64,000 nucleotides of DNA from NCBI GenBank assembly GCA_031400505.1, contig JANNPZ010000035.1:1-64000 (forward strand), written 5' to 3'. Positions 17,985-28,119 of the stretch are shown piece after piece (position 1 is the stretch's first letter; the number at the start of each line of letters is the position of its first letter). The DNA comes from JAIYDJ01 sp031400505. GTDB taxonomy: Bacteria; Pseudomonadota; Alphaproteobacteria; Rhodobacterales; Rhodobacteraceae. The translations under genes and the position numbers were made by a program. The notes beneath the pieces were generated by a model. That model was not told where the DNA came from. It saw nothing but the letters and a program-made list of their open reading frames with translations, and did not search any database.

Positions 17985-19269
17985 ACTCTCCCTTGATGTG
18001 CTGGTGATCGGCGCAGGCGTGGCGGGCCTTGGCGCTGCCCGCATTTTGCAGGACGCGGGCGCGAGGGTCACCGTGATCGAGGCCCGCGACCGCATCGGTG
18101 GGCGCACGCATACCAGCCACCTGTGGCCCGACTTGCCCGTTGACCTTGGGGCAAGCTGGATCCACGGGACAAAAGGCAACCCGGTGACGGAATTGGCCAA
18201 GGCGCAGAGGTTGAAGATCACGCCGACGACTTATGCCCGATCCCTGACGTTCGACGAGGGCGGTCGAAAGATCGAATTCGTCGGGGCGGCGAAACGGGCG
18301 TTGAAGCTGGTCGAGGCCGCCCGCGAACGGTTCTATGACGCTGCAGCCGACATGTCGCTGCAAGACGCGGTCGAGGCGTCGAAAGACTGGCGCATGCTGT
18401 CCCCCCAGGATCGCCGGATCGCACGGCTGGCAATCAACACGCGGATCGAACACGAATACTCGGGCGACTGGAGCCGCCTTTCCGCCTGGAACTTCGATCA
18501 GGGCAAGGACTTTCCCGGCCATGAGGCGATCGTTTCGCCCGGCTTCGGTCCGATCCTTGCCCATCTGGCAAGCGGCATCGACCTGCGCCTTGGGGAACCG
18601 GTCAGCGCCATTGCGCCAACCCTTCGGGGGGTCGAGATCACGACGACCAAGACCACGCACCAGGCGGCCTGCGCGATTGTCACTCTGCCCTTGGGTGTCT
18701 TGCAATCGGGCTCCGTGCGGTTCGCCGAACCGCTTGGGAAAATGCGGCGGCGCGCCATCGACGCCCTTGCCATGGGTCTTTTGAACAAATGCGTCCTGCG
18801 GTTTGACCGGGCCTTCTGGCCTTCGGATGTGGACTGGATCGAATTCTTGGGCCCGGTCGAAAACCTGTGGGCTGACTGGACCAGCCTGCTGCCCGCCACG
18901 TCCCAGCCGATGCTCATGGGCTTCAATGCCGCCCGCGTGGCAGACGAGGTCGAGACCTGGGATGACCGCGCGACCACGGCATCCGCCGTGGCGGCCCTGC
19001 GCGCGATGTTTGGCAGCGCGGTCCCTGACCCCATCGGCAGCCAGATCAGCCGCTGGCGACAAGACCCCTTCGCCTTGGGCGCCTATTCGTTCAAACCGGT
19101 CGGCGCCTGCCGAAAGGACCGCAAGGCGCTTTTTGGCGCAGACTGGGACGGCAAGCTTTACTTCGCGGGCGAGGCGACCTCGGCCAACCAACCCTCCACT
19201 GTCCATGGTGCGTTGATCACCGGCCGCATGACCGCCCAGGCGCTGCTTGCGCGTGCCAAGACGGGATGA
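17971..19269 (+). CDS. Flavin-containing amine oxidase
   Basis: This 432-residue protein starts with GTG at 17971, overlapping the preceding gene by 14 bp. It has the FAD-binding VLVIGAGVAGLGAARIL, the GG motif (IGGRTHT) and the C-terminal YFAGEATSANQPSTVHGA flavin contact of monoamine/polyamine oxidases. It oxidises a primary or secondary amine to an imine with oxygen as acceptor. In this operon it may finish off the demethylated amine or feed on a related polyamine. Confidence 0.88.
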   Translation: MSGNKLSLDVLVIGAGVAGLGAARILQDAGARVTVIEARDRIGGRTHTSHLWPDLPVDLGASWIHGTKGNPVTELAKAQRLKITPTTYARSLTFDEGGRKIEFVGAAKRALKLVEAARERFYDAAADMSLQDAVEASKDWRMLSPQDRRIARLAINTRIEHEYSGDWSRLSAWNFDQGKDFPGHEAIVSPGFGPILAHLASGIDLRLGEPVSAIAPTLRGVEITTTKTTHQAACAIVTLPLGVLQSGSVRFAEPLGKMRRRAIDALAMGLLNKCVLRFDRAFWPSDVDWIEFLGPVENLWADWTSLLPATSQPMLMGFNAARVADEVETWDDRATTASAVAALRAMFGSAVPDPIGSQISRWRQDPFALGAYSFKPVGACRKDRKALFGADWDGKLYFAGEATSANQPSTVHGALITGRMTAQALLARAKTG

Positions 19270-19481
19270 TCCCGGCCCTGCGCGTAGTCCGTTCGACCCT
19301 GCGCGGCCCGAAGGGATGAACCCTGTTCGCGCCTTGTTCGACTCCCCTTGCTGCAGGGCCTGCAATCGGGATCGCAGGACGCAGTGCAAAGGTGCTAGAC
19401 CTGATCACACTGTCGATCAAAGCCCCGGATCCAGCATTGAAAGCGCGTGTTGCGCGCCACAACAGGAAAGCCGCCTGCATC

Positions 19482-20267
19482 ATGACCGATCCTCGACTTG
19501 CCTTTGCTGCGGACCTTGCCAAGGAGGCGGGGTTGCTTGCCCAGCATCTGCGTCGCCAGCCGGCCGGATTGCAGGTGACCCGCAAGGGGCCGCAGGACTT
19601 TGTGACCGCCGCCGACCTCGCCGTGGAAAAGCTGGTGCAGGACCGCATCGCCGCGGCTTTTCCGCGCGAAGGTCTGCTGGGCGAAGAGGGGGGCCTGCGC
19701 GCTGCGACACCGGGCGAGGGGGTCTGGATCGTCGATCCGGTCGATGGCACGACGAACTATCTGCGGGACCTTGCGGATTGGGGTGTGTCGATCGCGTTTG
19801 CCGGTCCGCATGAATTGACGCATGGCGTGATTTTCCTGCCCGATCTGGATCTTTTGGCGATCGCTGGACCGGGTCAGCCGACGTTGCTGAACGAAAGACC
19901 GGTGCGGGTGTCCACCCGTGCCACGCGGGACCAGACCGTTGTGGCTCTTGGCACATCCCCCCGCGAGCCTTTGGCCGATCATTTGGCCCGCATCGGCAGA
20001 CTGCGCGAAAACGACTGCGAATACCGCCGTGCAGGGGCCGCGACCGTCGGGTTGATGGGGGTGATCACCGGGCGGACTGAGGCCTACCACGAACAAAGTC
20101 TGCACATCTGGGATGCCGCCGCCGGGATCGTTCTCGCTCGCGGGGCAGGCGGACAGGTGGTGCATGCCGAATTGCAGCAGCATCTGATGACGCCGTCAGA
20201 AGTTCTGGTCTGGAACGGGCAGGACAAGGCCCTGCCGGGCCTTCTTCTTGCACGACCCGAAGCCTGA
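19482..20267 (+). CDS. Inositol monophosphatase-family phosphatase
   Basis: This 261-residue protein starts at ATG 19482; the open frame upstream lacks a better start. It has the metal-binding motifs LGEEGG, DPVDGTTNY and late WDAAAGIVLARGAGG, which define the lithium-sensitive phosphatase family (inositol-1-phosphatase, fructose-1,6-bisphosphatase, PAP phosphatase). The substrate is undetermined. It is separated from the amine oxidase by 212 bp and may be transcribed with it. It ends convergent to the DUF1513 gene. Confidence 0.85.
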   Translation: MTDPRLAFAADLAKEAGLLAQHLRRQPAGLQVTRKGPQDFVTAADLAVEKLVQDRIAAAFPREGLLGEEGGLRAATPGEGVWIVDPVDGTTNYLRDLADWGVSIAFAGPHELTHGVIFLPDLDLLAIAGPGQPTLLNERPVRVSTRATRDQTVVALGTSPREPLADHLARIGRLRENDCEYRRAGAATVGLMGVITGRTEAYHEQSLHIWDAAAGIVLARGAGGQVVHAELQQHLMTPSEVLVWNGQDKALPGLLLARPEA

Positions 20268-20297
20268 GCAAAAATCAGGAATTTCGGGGAAAGCGGC

Positions 20298-21356
20298 CTA
20301 ACCTATCGCGATCAGATGGTTATCCCAGGACGGGCCGCCGCTTTTCAGCGGCTGCAGACCCGCTCTCGAACATGCCCACAAGGCCCCCAATCCGTCGCTT
20401 GCCATGAACGCGCCACCGAACGCGGCCACACCGCAAAGATCGGCGCGGGCGTGGGTGGCAAGATGCGTCCCGTCGGCTGCGTGGATCATGATCACTCCAC
20501 CATGGGGCGAAGTGACCGCAATCGACCCATCTGCCGCCATCGCGATGGACCCGGCATAGCCCTTCATCCGCTGCGCTTGGTCTTCGGGCACGGCACAAAG
20601 GCGGGGGGTTGTGCCCGGTGTCCAAAGGCCAAGCAGGGGCAAGGTTTCGGCCGGATCGCCTTCCCATTGCATCGCAAATGCCACAGTTCCGTCCGCGCCT
20701 ACGGCAAGGTGGCGGATGGAGTTTTGCGCAAGGTCCGGGGCAAGCTCGGCTTGATCCCTGATTGCACCATCGACCGACAGCCGCGTCAGGTTGGGGCGCA
20801 TCGTAGCCAGGTTCAGTTTGGTGCGGTCGTCCGGATCGGTTGCAATGCCGCCATTCGCGACGACCAGCGATCCGTCCGACAGCCGTTTCAAATCATGCGG
20901 CCCGATCCCGCCGGACGACCATTCGCCGATGCGGGAAAAGCCGGCCGTTTCCCACAGCCCGATGCGGCCCGCAGAGGTTTCGGCCACCACTTCGGACGTG
21001 TAAAGCACGGACCCGTCCGACGAAAACGTGCCGTGGCCGTTGAACTGGCGACCCTCTGGCGGGGCAATGCGATGTTTGATCGCGCCAGTTGCGCAGTCGA
21101 TCACCAGGGCAAAGGCGCCCGGCCTGCGGGCAAAGGCAACGGCCAGGGTACGGGTCGGATGGGCCGCTGCGGCATGGCCTCGGCCCGGCAACCCGATCTG
21201 GAAAAGGCTTTGCCCCGTCGCTGACAGTCCGTGCAGCACGAAAGCCTCGCCCGACTTTCCCGCCGCCAGACAAACCGGACTGCCAACATCGGCCCAGCCC
21301 GGCTTTGGCAACGCGGTTGCGGCCAGACCCGCCAGAAATGCGCGACGCGTGGCCAT
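20298..21356 (-). CDS. DUF1513 family protein, Tat-exported, iron locus
   Basis: This 352-residue protein has a twin-arginine signal (TRRAFLAGLAATAL) and repeated beta-propeller-like segments such as GHGTFSSDGSVLYTSE and RHLAVGADGTVAFAMQW. It is the DUF1513 protein that closes the imelysin-type iron loci of alphaproteobacteria; its biochemical role is unknown. The ATG overlaps the stop of the second imelysin gene by 1 bp (TGATG), so the pair is coupled. It probably acts in the periplasm with the imelysins. Confidence 0.85.
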   Translation of the reverse strand: MATRRAFLAGLAATALPKPGWADVGSPVCLAAGKSGEAFVLHGLSATGQSLFQIGLPGRGHAAAAHPTRTLAVAFARRPGAFALVIDCATGAIKHRIAPPEGRQFNGHGTFSSDGSVLYTSEVVAETSAGRIGLWETAGFSRIGEWSSGGIGPHDLKRLSDGSLVVANGGIATDPDDRTKLNLATMRPNLTRLSVDGAIRDQAELAPDLAQNSIRHLAVGADGTVAFAMQWEGDPAETLPLLGLWTPGTTPRLCAVPEDQAQRMKGYAGSIAMAADGSIAVTSPHGGVIMIHAADGTHLATHARADLCGVAAFGGAFMASDGLGALWACSRAGLQPLKSGGPSWDNHLIAIG

Positions 21357-22327
21357 CAGTCGCCATCCTGCGAATTGAATCCGATGCCCACACCCAGCGC
21401 CGGGGCAAGTTCGGCAATCGCCGTGTCGCGGGCATGCCTGACCGCTTGTTGAAGGATTTCGACCTTGAGACGGCCCTGCGGTGATGCAACGCCGGCAAAC
21501 ACCGGGTCTTGCAGCCCTTCGGCCGACGCGATTGCCCGATCAAAAGCCGCGACGGTCAGGGTGCCTTGCGAAGTCAGAGTCAGCGCCATCGCCCGCATGG
21601 CCTGCAACGACACCACCACGTTGCGCAAGCTGCGGGCCGACGCCCGCGATTCTGCCAGTTCGGGCCGTGGGCGGTCGAAGTCGCCCAAGGGTCTGCCAAG
21701 CCGCTGATCGGCGAGAAACTCCAACCCCGTGGCAAGCTGGGTGAACAGCGCCTGCCGCGCCTCGGTATCGCTCAGAAAAAGGATGTTTCCCACCTCGCCA
21801 GCCGAAACAAGGCTGTCGCCATATCCATCTGTCCAGCCCGATTGCACCTCGCCAGCAAGGCGGGCCAGATCGGTTGCCGTGGCGCGGATCAGCGGGCAAG
21901 GATCGACAGGAAGGGCATCGACGGGGAAAAGCAACCGCTCCAGCCCCGCAAGGCCCCGCGCGGCCACGGACTGTTCGGCAAAAACCGCAGGGGCAAGTTT
22001 GGCCGGATCGCCGGTCATGAGCGCGCGTTGGGCCTTTGCCCCCAATGCCTTGGGGTCGGGCCAGAAGGCGATGGCAAGGCCACGGCCATTGTCTTCAACA
22101 GGCCCCATGCGGATGTGCTGGATTGCCATCCAGGCGTCATATGTCGTGTGGAACGCCGGTTTGATCCCTTCTGCATCACAGGTGGTCTCGGCTTGCGCGG
22201 CAAGACTGCGGGCGGCCCCGGCAAAGGCGGCATAGCCGGGCTGGATGTGATTTCTGACCACGTCCGGCACATCGGCCATCGCCGGGGCGGCAAGGGCAAG
22301 GCAAAGGGCAAAACAGCGGATCAGCAT
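21356..22327 (-). CDS. Imelysin-family periplasmic protein (second copy)
   Basis: This 323-residue protein starts at ATG 22327 with GGAGAG upstream and overlaps the di-heme gene stop by 1 bp. It has a signal peptide LIRCFALCLALAAPAMA and the helical imelysin repeat pattern (YDAWMAIQHIRMGPVEDNGR; SDTEARQALFTQLATGLEFL). Imelysins take part in periplasmic iron uptake or sensing. This copy lacks a clear GxHxxE motif seen in the longer imelysin of the same operon, so it may have a scaffold role. Confidence 0.85.
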   Translation of the reverse strand: MLIRCFALCLALAAPAMADVPDVVRNHIQPGYAAFAGAARSLAAQAETTCDAEGIKPAFHTTYDAWMAIQHIRMGPVEDNGRGLAIAFWPDPKALGAKAQRALMTGDPAKLAPAVFAEQSVAARGLAGLERLLFPVDALPVDPCPLIRATATDLARLAGEVQSGWTDGYGDSLVSAGEVGNILFLSDTEARQALFTQLATGLEFLADQRLGRPLGDFDRPRPELAESRASARSLRNVVVSLQAMRAMALTLTSQGTLTVAAFDRAIASAEGLQDPVFAGVASPQGRLKVEILQQAVRHARDTAIAELAPALGVGIGFNSQDGD

Positions 22328-23835
22328 CACAAGCTCTCCAGAAATTTGATCAGCGCTTCGCGGTCCGCCTTTGGCATGGCGACCGCGCCATCGCGCGACG
22401 TTTGCGCTTCGCCACCGTGCCACAGGATCGCCTCGAGCAGGCCGCGCGCCCGCCCGTCATGCAGAAACTGGGTGTGGCCGCTGACGGCATGGGTCAGCCC
22501 GATACCCCAAAGCGGCGGCGTCTTCCATTCCCGCCCCGTGGCGCGGCCTTCGGGGCGGTTGTCGGCCAACCCTTCGCCCATGTCGTGCAGCAGAAGATCG
22601 GTATAAGGCCAGATCAGTTGAAAGCTCTGTTCCGGCTGGCCGTTCAGCCGGTGGGTGACATGCTTGGGGGTGTGGCAGACGCTGCAATTCAGCGCGTGAA
22701 ACACCGCCTTGCCGCGCAGAACATCGGCGTTGGCGACATCGCGCCGTTCCGGCACGCCCAGGTTGCGGGCATAGAACGTCACCAGTTCAAGGCTTTGGTC
22801 ATCAACCTCCAACCCGTCGCGAACCCCCGGTTCCTGGCCGTGGGGCGCTTCACGGCAAGCGGACTGCGCTGTGGTGCAATCGCTCCAGGGTGCAGGGTGC
22901 AAGGACGTCGATAGCCCCATGTCACCCGAAAACGCGCCTGCCGACTGTTCGCGCACCGTCGGCGCACCGGCCTTGAGGCCGAAGCGCCCGAGCATCGGCA
23001 CGCCAAACTCCACCGACGGCACGATCTGCGCCCGCCCCGATATGCCGTCGCCATTCGCATCATCGGGGTCTTGCAGCGCAAGGATATCCGCCGCCGGGAT
23101 CGCCTCCAGCAACCCCAGCCCGATCATCGGGGGGGCCACGCGGGGCGACAGCATCGTATCCGGGTGCAAGGGGCCATTTCCGGGGCTGCCGACCGAATAG
23201 ATCGGCCTGCGCAGAGAGATCACCGTGCCATCGGCCAGCGTTACGGGGACGTCGCCATAGGCGATCTCCATCCGCCCTTCCGCCACATGGCCGGGGGTCG
23301 CGAAATCCTGCAACTGTCCGCCATAGGTCGGCTCATTCTGCGTGGTCAGCCAATCAGCAATCAGGGGCGGTGTGGCGCCGCCCGGGATCGACAAGCGCAG
23401 GAAGATCGAAACCCGACCATCCTCGGCCCCCTCTGGCGGATGACCGCGCCCATCCTTCAAGTGGCAATCCTGGCAGGCGCGGGCGTTGTAGACCGGGCCC
23501 AAACCATCGGACGCAAGGGTAGAAGCGGGCGCTGCGACCCACATCTTGCGAAAAAGCGCGTTGCCCAGCTTGAAGTCCATTTCGCGCGCAAAGGGCATGT
23601 TGGCCGAAAGCTGGCTGAACGCATCCTCAGACAAGCGCGCCCGCACGCTTGCTGCTCCGCCAGATTTCGTTTCGAACGGCTCGGGGGCTGCGAAATCGCC
23701 GCGTGCTGCAAGGATCGCCGCAACCTTTGCAAGCTCTTCGGCAGTCCGCTGGACGACCGGCAGATGCCGGTCATCCAGTGTCTCTGCCCAAACCGGCCCG
23801 ACAAGGCAGAAAAGCACCAGAAGGGGGCGAAGCAT
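22327..23835 (-). CDS. Di-heme oxidoreductase-like c-type cytochrome (DUF1111 family)
   Basis: This 502-residue exported protein (signal MLRPLLVLFCLVGPVWA) has two heme-attachment motifs, CQDCH near residue 125 and CSVCH near residue 395, as in the di-heme peroxidase-like DHOR family. It should oxidise or reduce a partner in the periplasm, possibly iron handed to the imelysins. The start at 23835 has AGGAGT upstream; longer starts are not supported. It is coupled to the imelysin gene downstream. Confidence 0.88.
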   Translation of the reverse strand: MLRPLLVLFCLVGPVWAETLDDRHLPVVQRTAEELAKVAAILAARGDFAAPEPFETKSGGAASVRARLSEDAFSQLSANMPFAREMDFKLGNALFRKMWVAAPASTLASDGLGPVYNARACQDCHLKDGRGHPPEGAEDGRVSIFLRLSIPGGATPPLIADWLTTQNEPTYGGQLQDFATPGHVAEGRMEIAYGDVPVTLADGTVISLRRPIYSVGSPGNGPLHPDTMLSPRVAPPMIGLGLLEAIPAADILALQDPDDANGDGISGRAQIVPSVEFGVPMLGRFGLKAGAPTVREQSAGAFSGDMGLSTSLHPAPWSDCTTAQSACREAPHGQEPGVRDGLEVDDQSLELVTFYARNLGVPERRDVANADVLRGKAVFHALNCSVCHTPKHVTHRLNGQPEQSFQLIWPYTDLLLHDMGEGLADNRPEGRATGREWKTPPLWGIGLTHAVSGHTQFLHDGRARGLLEAILWHGGEAQTSRDGAVAMPKADREALIKFLESL

Positions 23836-24009
23836 GGAACAACTCCTTACGCCGTTTTCCTGCCGCATATTTCCGATGGTTTCAATCGGAATAATACCGT
23901 GACGCGTCGCCACGATCTACAGGAGACGGGCGTCCGGATCGACTGACCACAACCTTGCCACGGCAACCTGGATGTCATGACGGCTGATCGACTGACAAGC
24001 ATCGAAGCG

Positions 24010-25269
24010 CTACTGAAAGACGGCATTCGGGTTGTCGAGGCTGTCGGACCCTTCGAAATCGACCTGCGACAGACCCAGCACGCCAACCGCCCGCTCGATT
24101 GACGCAGTCTGGGTGACCAGCGCATCGACCGCCCCCATGATCAGCGCCTCGCCGTCCTTGTTCCCGGCTTCAAGCATCTGGTCATAGGCGAAACCGCCTT
24201 CGGCTGCGGATTTGATATCCTGCAATTCGGTGACGCTGGCATCGAGTTCCGCCCTTAGTTGCGCGTCAACCCCCGGATCGGCAGAAGCCAACAGTTCCGA
24301 CAGCGACGGCCCCGACATCACGCTGCCATCGACGCGGGTGTATTGGCCAAGATAAACGTTGCGAATGCCGACGCCCACGTAGAAATGGCTGTTATGGGTG
24401 TTGTCGGAAAAGCAGTCATGCTCTTCTTCCGGGTCGTTCAACATCAGGCCAAGCTTCATCCGCTCACCCGCCTGTTCGCCGTAAGACAGGCTTCCCATGC
24501 CGGTCAGAATTGCAAGCAACCCGGCCCGTGGATCGGCCGTCACTGCCGCGCGGCCATCGCCGCCCGTCGCCCAAGCCGCCGCCATGAATTGCAGATCGCT
24601 GACCAGCAGTTCGGTCGCGGCCCTCAGGTAAGCCGCGCGACGGTCGCAATTGCCGCCCGTGCAATCGGCGGCCTGAAGATAGTCCGTAAAGGGGCGGCTT
24701 CCCGCGCCCGGCCCGGTGCCGTTCAGGTCCTGCCCCCACAGCATGAATTCGATGGCATGATAGCCCGAAGCGACATTTGCCTCGATCCCGTCCGCCTCGT
24801 GCAAAGTGTCGGCGATCAGCTCGGGCGTGATGGTGGTCGCATCGATTTCGGTGCCTGACAGGGTGAACTTCGGCATTGCCACCACATTCAGCGCGGCCAG
24901 CAGGTTTTCCTCGTTCACGCCCTGACCGGCAGCGACATAGTCGATCAGGCCTTCGTCCAGCGGCCAGGCATTCACCCGACCTTCCCAGTCATCGACGATC
25001 GGATTGCCAAAGCGGTACACTTCAGTCTGCTGATAGGGAACCCGCGCCGCCAGCCACGCCGTTTTCGCAGCGGCCAGCGTTTCATCCGACGGGGCCGCGA
25101 TCAGCGCGTCCACAGCCCCCAATAACGCCCGCGCCGTCGTCAGGCTGTCGGCATATTTGGCCGCTGCAATGTCGGCATAATGGCCAACAACCCCGGGAGG
25201 ATCCGCCGCCAGAAGCGGGGTTGCAAGCAGGGTCGTGGACAGAAGGGCCGCGGTGATCAGTCGTTTCAT
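24010..25269 (-). CDS. Imelysin-family iron protein (IrpA-like)
   Basis: This 419-residue periplasmic protein has a signal peptide (KRLITAALLSTTLLATPLLA) and the GxHxxE motif in ASGYHAIEFMLWGQD near residue 170, the proposed metal site of imelysins. DNTHNSHFYVGVGIRNVYLG is another family block. It lies 30 bp downstream of hemP and begins the iron operon's structural genes. The role is periplasmic iron acquisition, based on the family and on the iron-type operator upstream. Confidence 0.9.
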   Translation of the reverse strand: MKRLITAALLSTTLLATPLLAADPPGVVGHYADIAAAKYADSLTTARALLGAVDALIAAPSDETLAAAKTAWLAARVPYQQTEVYRFGNPIVDDWEGRVNAWPLDEGLIDYVAAGQGVNEENLLAALNVVAMPKFTLSGTEIDATTITPELIADTLHEADGIEANVASGYHAIEFMLWGQDLNGTGPGAGSRPFTDYLQAADCTGGNCDRRAAYLRAATELLVSDLQFMAAAWATGGDGRAAVTADPRAGLLAILTGMGSLSYGEQAGERMKLGLMLNDPEEEHDCFSDNTHNSHFYVGVGIRNVYLGQYTRVDGSVMSGPSLSELLASADPGVDAQLRAELDASVTELQDIKSAAEGGFAYDQMLEAGNKDGEALIMGAVDALVTQTASIERAVGVLGLSQVDFEGSDSLDNPNAVFQ

Positions 25270-25299
25270 GGGATTATCCTTGCGGTATTGGGCCTTGGG

Positions 25300-25461
25300 C
25301 TATTTCGTCAAAATCAGCTTCCCCTGCCGCGTGATGCGCAAGAAATACAACTGACCGTTTAAGTGGATCCGCGCCAATGGCCCTCCGGCTGTCAAGCCAA
25401 GGGCCTCGTGCAGCGGGGTTTCGTCTGGCGAAAAGGCGGACGCCGGGATGGCTTCGGTCAT
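25300..25461 (-). CDS. hemP: Hemin uptake protein HemP family
   Basis: This 53-residue protein ends in the HemP signature: ARIHLNGQLYFLRITRQGKL followed by ILTK. HemP proteins are short, iron-regulated and needed for heme uptake or its regulation. The ATG at 25461 overlaps the TGA of a 16-codon upstream frame (ATGA) and has AAGGGA about 10 bp upstream. It opens the iron operon, 30 bp before the imelysin gene. It is easily missed because of its length. Confidence 0.88.
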   Translation of the reverse strand: MTEAIPASAFSPDETPLHEALGLTAGGPLARIHLNGQLYFLRITRQGKLILTK

Positions 25462-25508
25462 CTCGCCAGTCCCTTCGTTGCTAGAGGGCCGTTATCCGGG
25501 CGCGTCAT
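25458..25508 (-). CDS. Possible 16-codon leader peptide before hemP
   Basis: ATG 25508 stands 7 bp after a strong AAGGAG and reads MTRPDNGPLATKGLAR, then TGA overlapping the hemP ATG. The hemP frame itself is closed by a TAA upstream, so it cannot start at this ribosome site. Translation of the leader would deliver ribosomes to hemP. It may be a regulatory leader or simply a coupling device. Confidence 0.45.
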   Translation of the reverse strand: MTRPDNGPLATKGLAR

Positions 25509-25601
25509 CGACGTTCTCCTTACAGACCGGGACATCTGGCTTGCCCGTGAAGGCTTGGCTTTAGAAAATATAAATCCGACAAAAACACTTTCTTGTAAAG
25601 A

Positions 25602-25618
25602 CTGATTCTTTTAGTCAG
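25602..25618. promoter_or_regulatory. Iron-responsive operator-like site (TGA-N9-TCA)
   Basis: CTGATTCTTTTAGTCAG is an inverted repeat of CTGA and TCAG with a 9-bp spacer, matching the TGA-N9-TCA iron-responsive operator described for alphaproteobacteria (RirA-type regulon). It lies about 95 bp upstream of the leader and 140 bp upstream of hemP, in an AT-rich stretch. It would repress the hemP-imelysin operon when iron is plentiful. A + strand Gfo/Idh fragment begins close by on the other side. Confidence 0.6.
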
Positions 25619-25644
25619 ATAAATATTGACGTAGAGGCGCGCCG

Positions 25645-26149
25645 GTGGGCCGCTCGACCTGTCGGGCGATGGAATCTGGCTTCAAGTTGCCGGGTCACGG
25701 CGCGTGGCAGATCCGGACCGGAGCAAAACCCGGCACTGTGGCTCGGCGTTCTGGAAACGCTGGACGTGATACAACACCAAAAGCCGAATCTCGGCATAGC
25801 TGCCCTCGTAGGTTCGCGCGAATTTTTGGCGCTGACCCAGCTCGGCCCCAAGGACTTCAACGGGCATCGCGATGCGCCCCACCAAATTCTGCATCGTGAC
25901 CCCACGCTGATGAACGCGGCAGGCACAGCGGCAAGCGGTCTGCCGGGGGGCCATGTCGAAGGTTTTGCCGATACCTTTTTGGCGTTGCTTCGACAGGTTT
26001 ATGGTGATGTTGTCCGAGGTCTGCGTGGTCCGGAATCGACATATGCCTCGTTTGAAGATGGGCACTACGAGATGGTGTTCTGCGATGCCGTTCTGCTTTC
26101 CGCGCGCGAGGGTCGGTGGGTTCAGTTGAGCGACGCTGAAAAGAGCTGA
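25645..26149 (+). pseudogene. Gfo/Idh/MocA dehydrogenase, C-terminal remnant
   Basis: An open frame to 26149 encodes the family's C-terminal block: GLPGGHVEGFADTFLALLRQ, then ASFEDGHYEMVFCDAVLLSA and REGRWVQL. Upstream, EQNPALWLG can be read only in connection with shifted frames, and no Rossmann domain or EKP motif is present. It is therefore the last third of a dehydrogenase that has lost its N-terminus, probably from the same degraded sugar locus as the isomerase fragment 130 bp downstream. Confidence 0.7.
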
Positions 26150-26283
26150 CGGGGCCACCTCGGGTGCGTCTTTGGCTGGTTTGTAGCGACACGGTAGAGA
26201 TTTGGCACCATCCCGATCTTGCTTTTGATCGCGCCGAACAGGGCTGCGGCTTCGGGGCTGGCGGCCGCGTCGGTGAGGCTGAA
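26125..26283 (-). pseudogene. AhpD/carboxymuconolactone decarboxylase-like N-terminal fragment
   Basis: On the - strand, about 38 codons read SPEAAALFGAIKSKIGMVPN then LYRVATNQPK, the N-terminal block of peroxidase-related AhpD-family proteins. The intact homologue at 50887-51435 has VKKQFGLVPNLFRVVGNSP at the same place. After QPK the frame runs into unrelated residues and there is no CxxC active site, so this is a fragment. It is wedged between two + strand fragments. Confidence 0.55.
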
Positions 26284-26736
26284 CTGGCCGACCGGCTGCG
26301 GGGGGTGACCATCCCCGGCATCGGATTTCTTATTGATCTGGAACGAACCGGGCCAGACGAGGCCGCCCTGCTGCGCGAGGCCGAGGACATTTTCCGGCTG
26401 GCCGTGATCGCAGGGGCGAAAGGGGTGCAGGTGCTGACCGGGCCGGTGCTGGTGGGTGCCGTGCAGGCCTTTGCCGCAGGCGGGCGGTCCGGCCTTTATG
26501 AAGGCGTGCTGCGCCATCCGAGCGGCATCCCCGACGAGGCCGTGCTGCGCGACGTGCCGACGGGCAAAGGCGTTCTGGCCTTGCGGGACTGGACCGAGGC
26601 GGTCAAATCCACCGGCTATGCCGGCTGGTGGAGCTGCGAGCAGTTTTGCCGCCGGCAGCAGCAGGACGACAGCAATGCAGTTGCACACGACCTGCACGCG
26701 CTGATGTCAGATTTGATCCGGGGCAGCGCGCAGTGA
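26284..26736 (+). pseudogene. Sugar phosphate isomerase/epimerase remnant with internal deletion
   Basis: The frame reads VTIPGIGFLIDLE, EAEDIFRLAVIAGAKGVQVL, then after a break VLRDVPTGKGVLALRDWTEA and GYAGWWSCEQFCRRQQQDDS. These are the middle and end of AP-endonuclease-like TIM-barrel isomerases, which are normally about 270-290 residues. Roughly 80-100 residues are missing from the centre and the true N-terminus is replaced by the antisense AhpD fragment. It is probably non-functional. Confidence 0.65.
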
Positions 26737-26745
26737 TTGTCGGCG

Positions 26746-28118
<1,373 letters not shown>

Positions 28119-28119
<1 letters not shown>

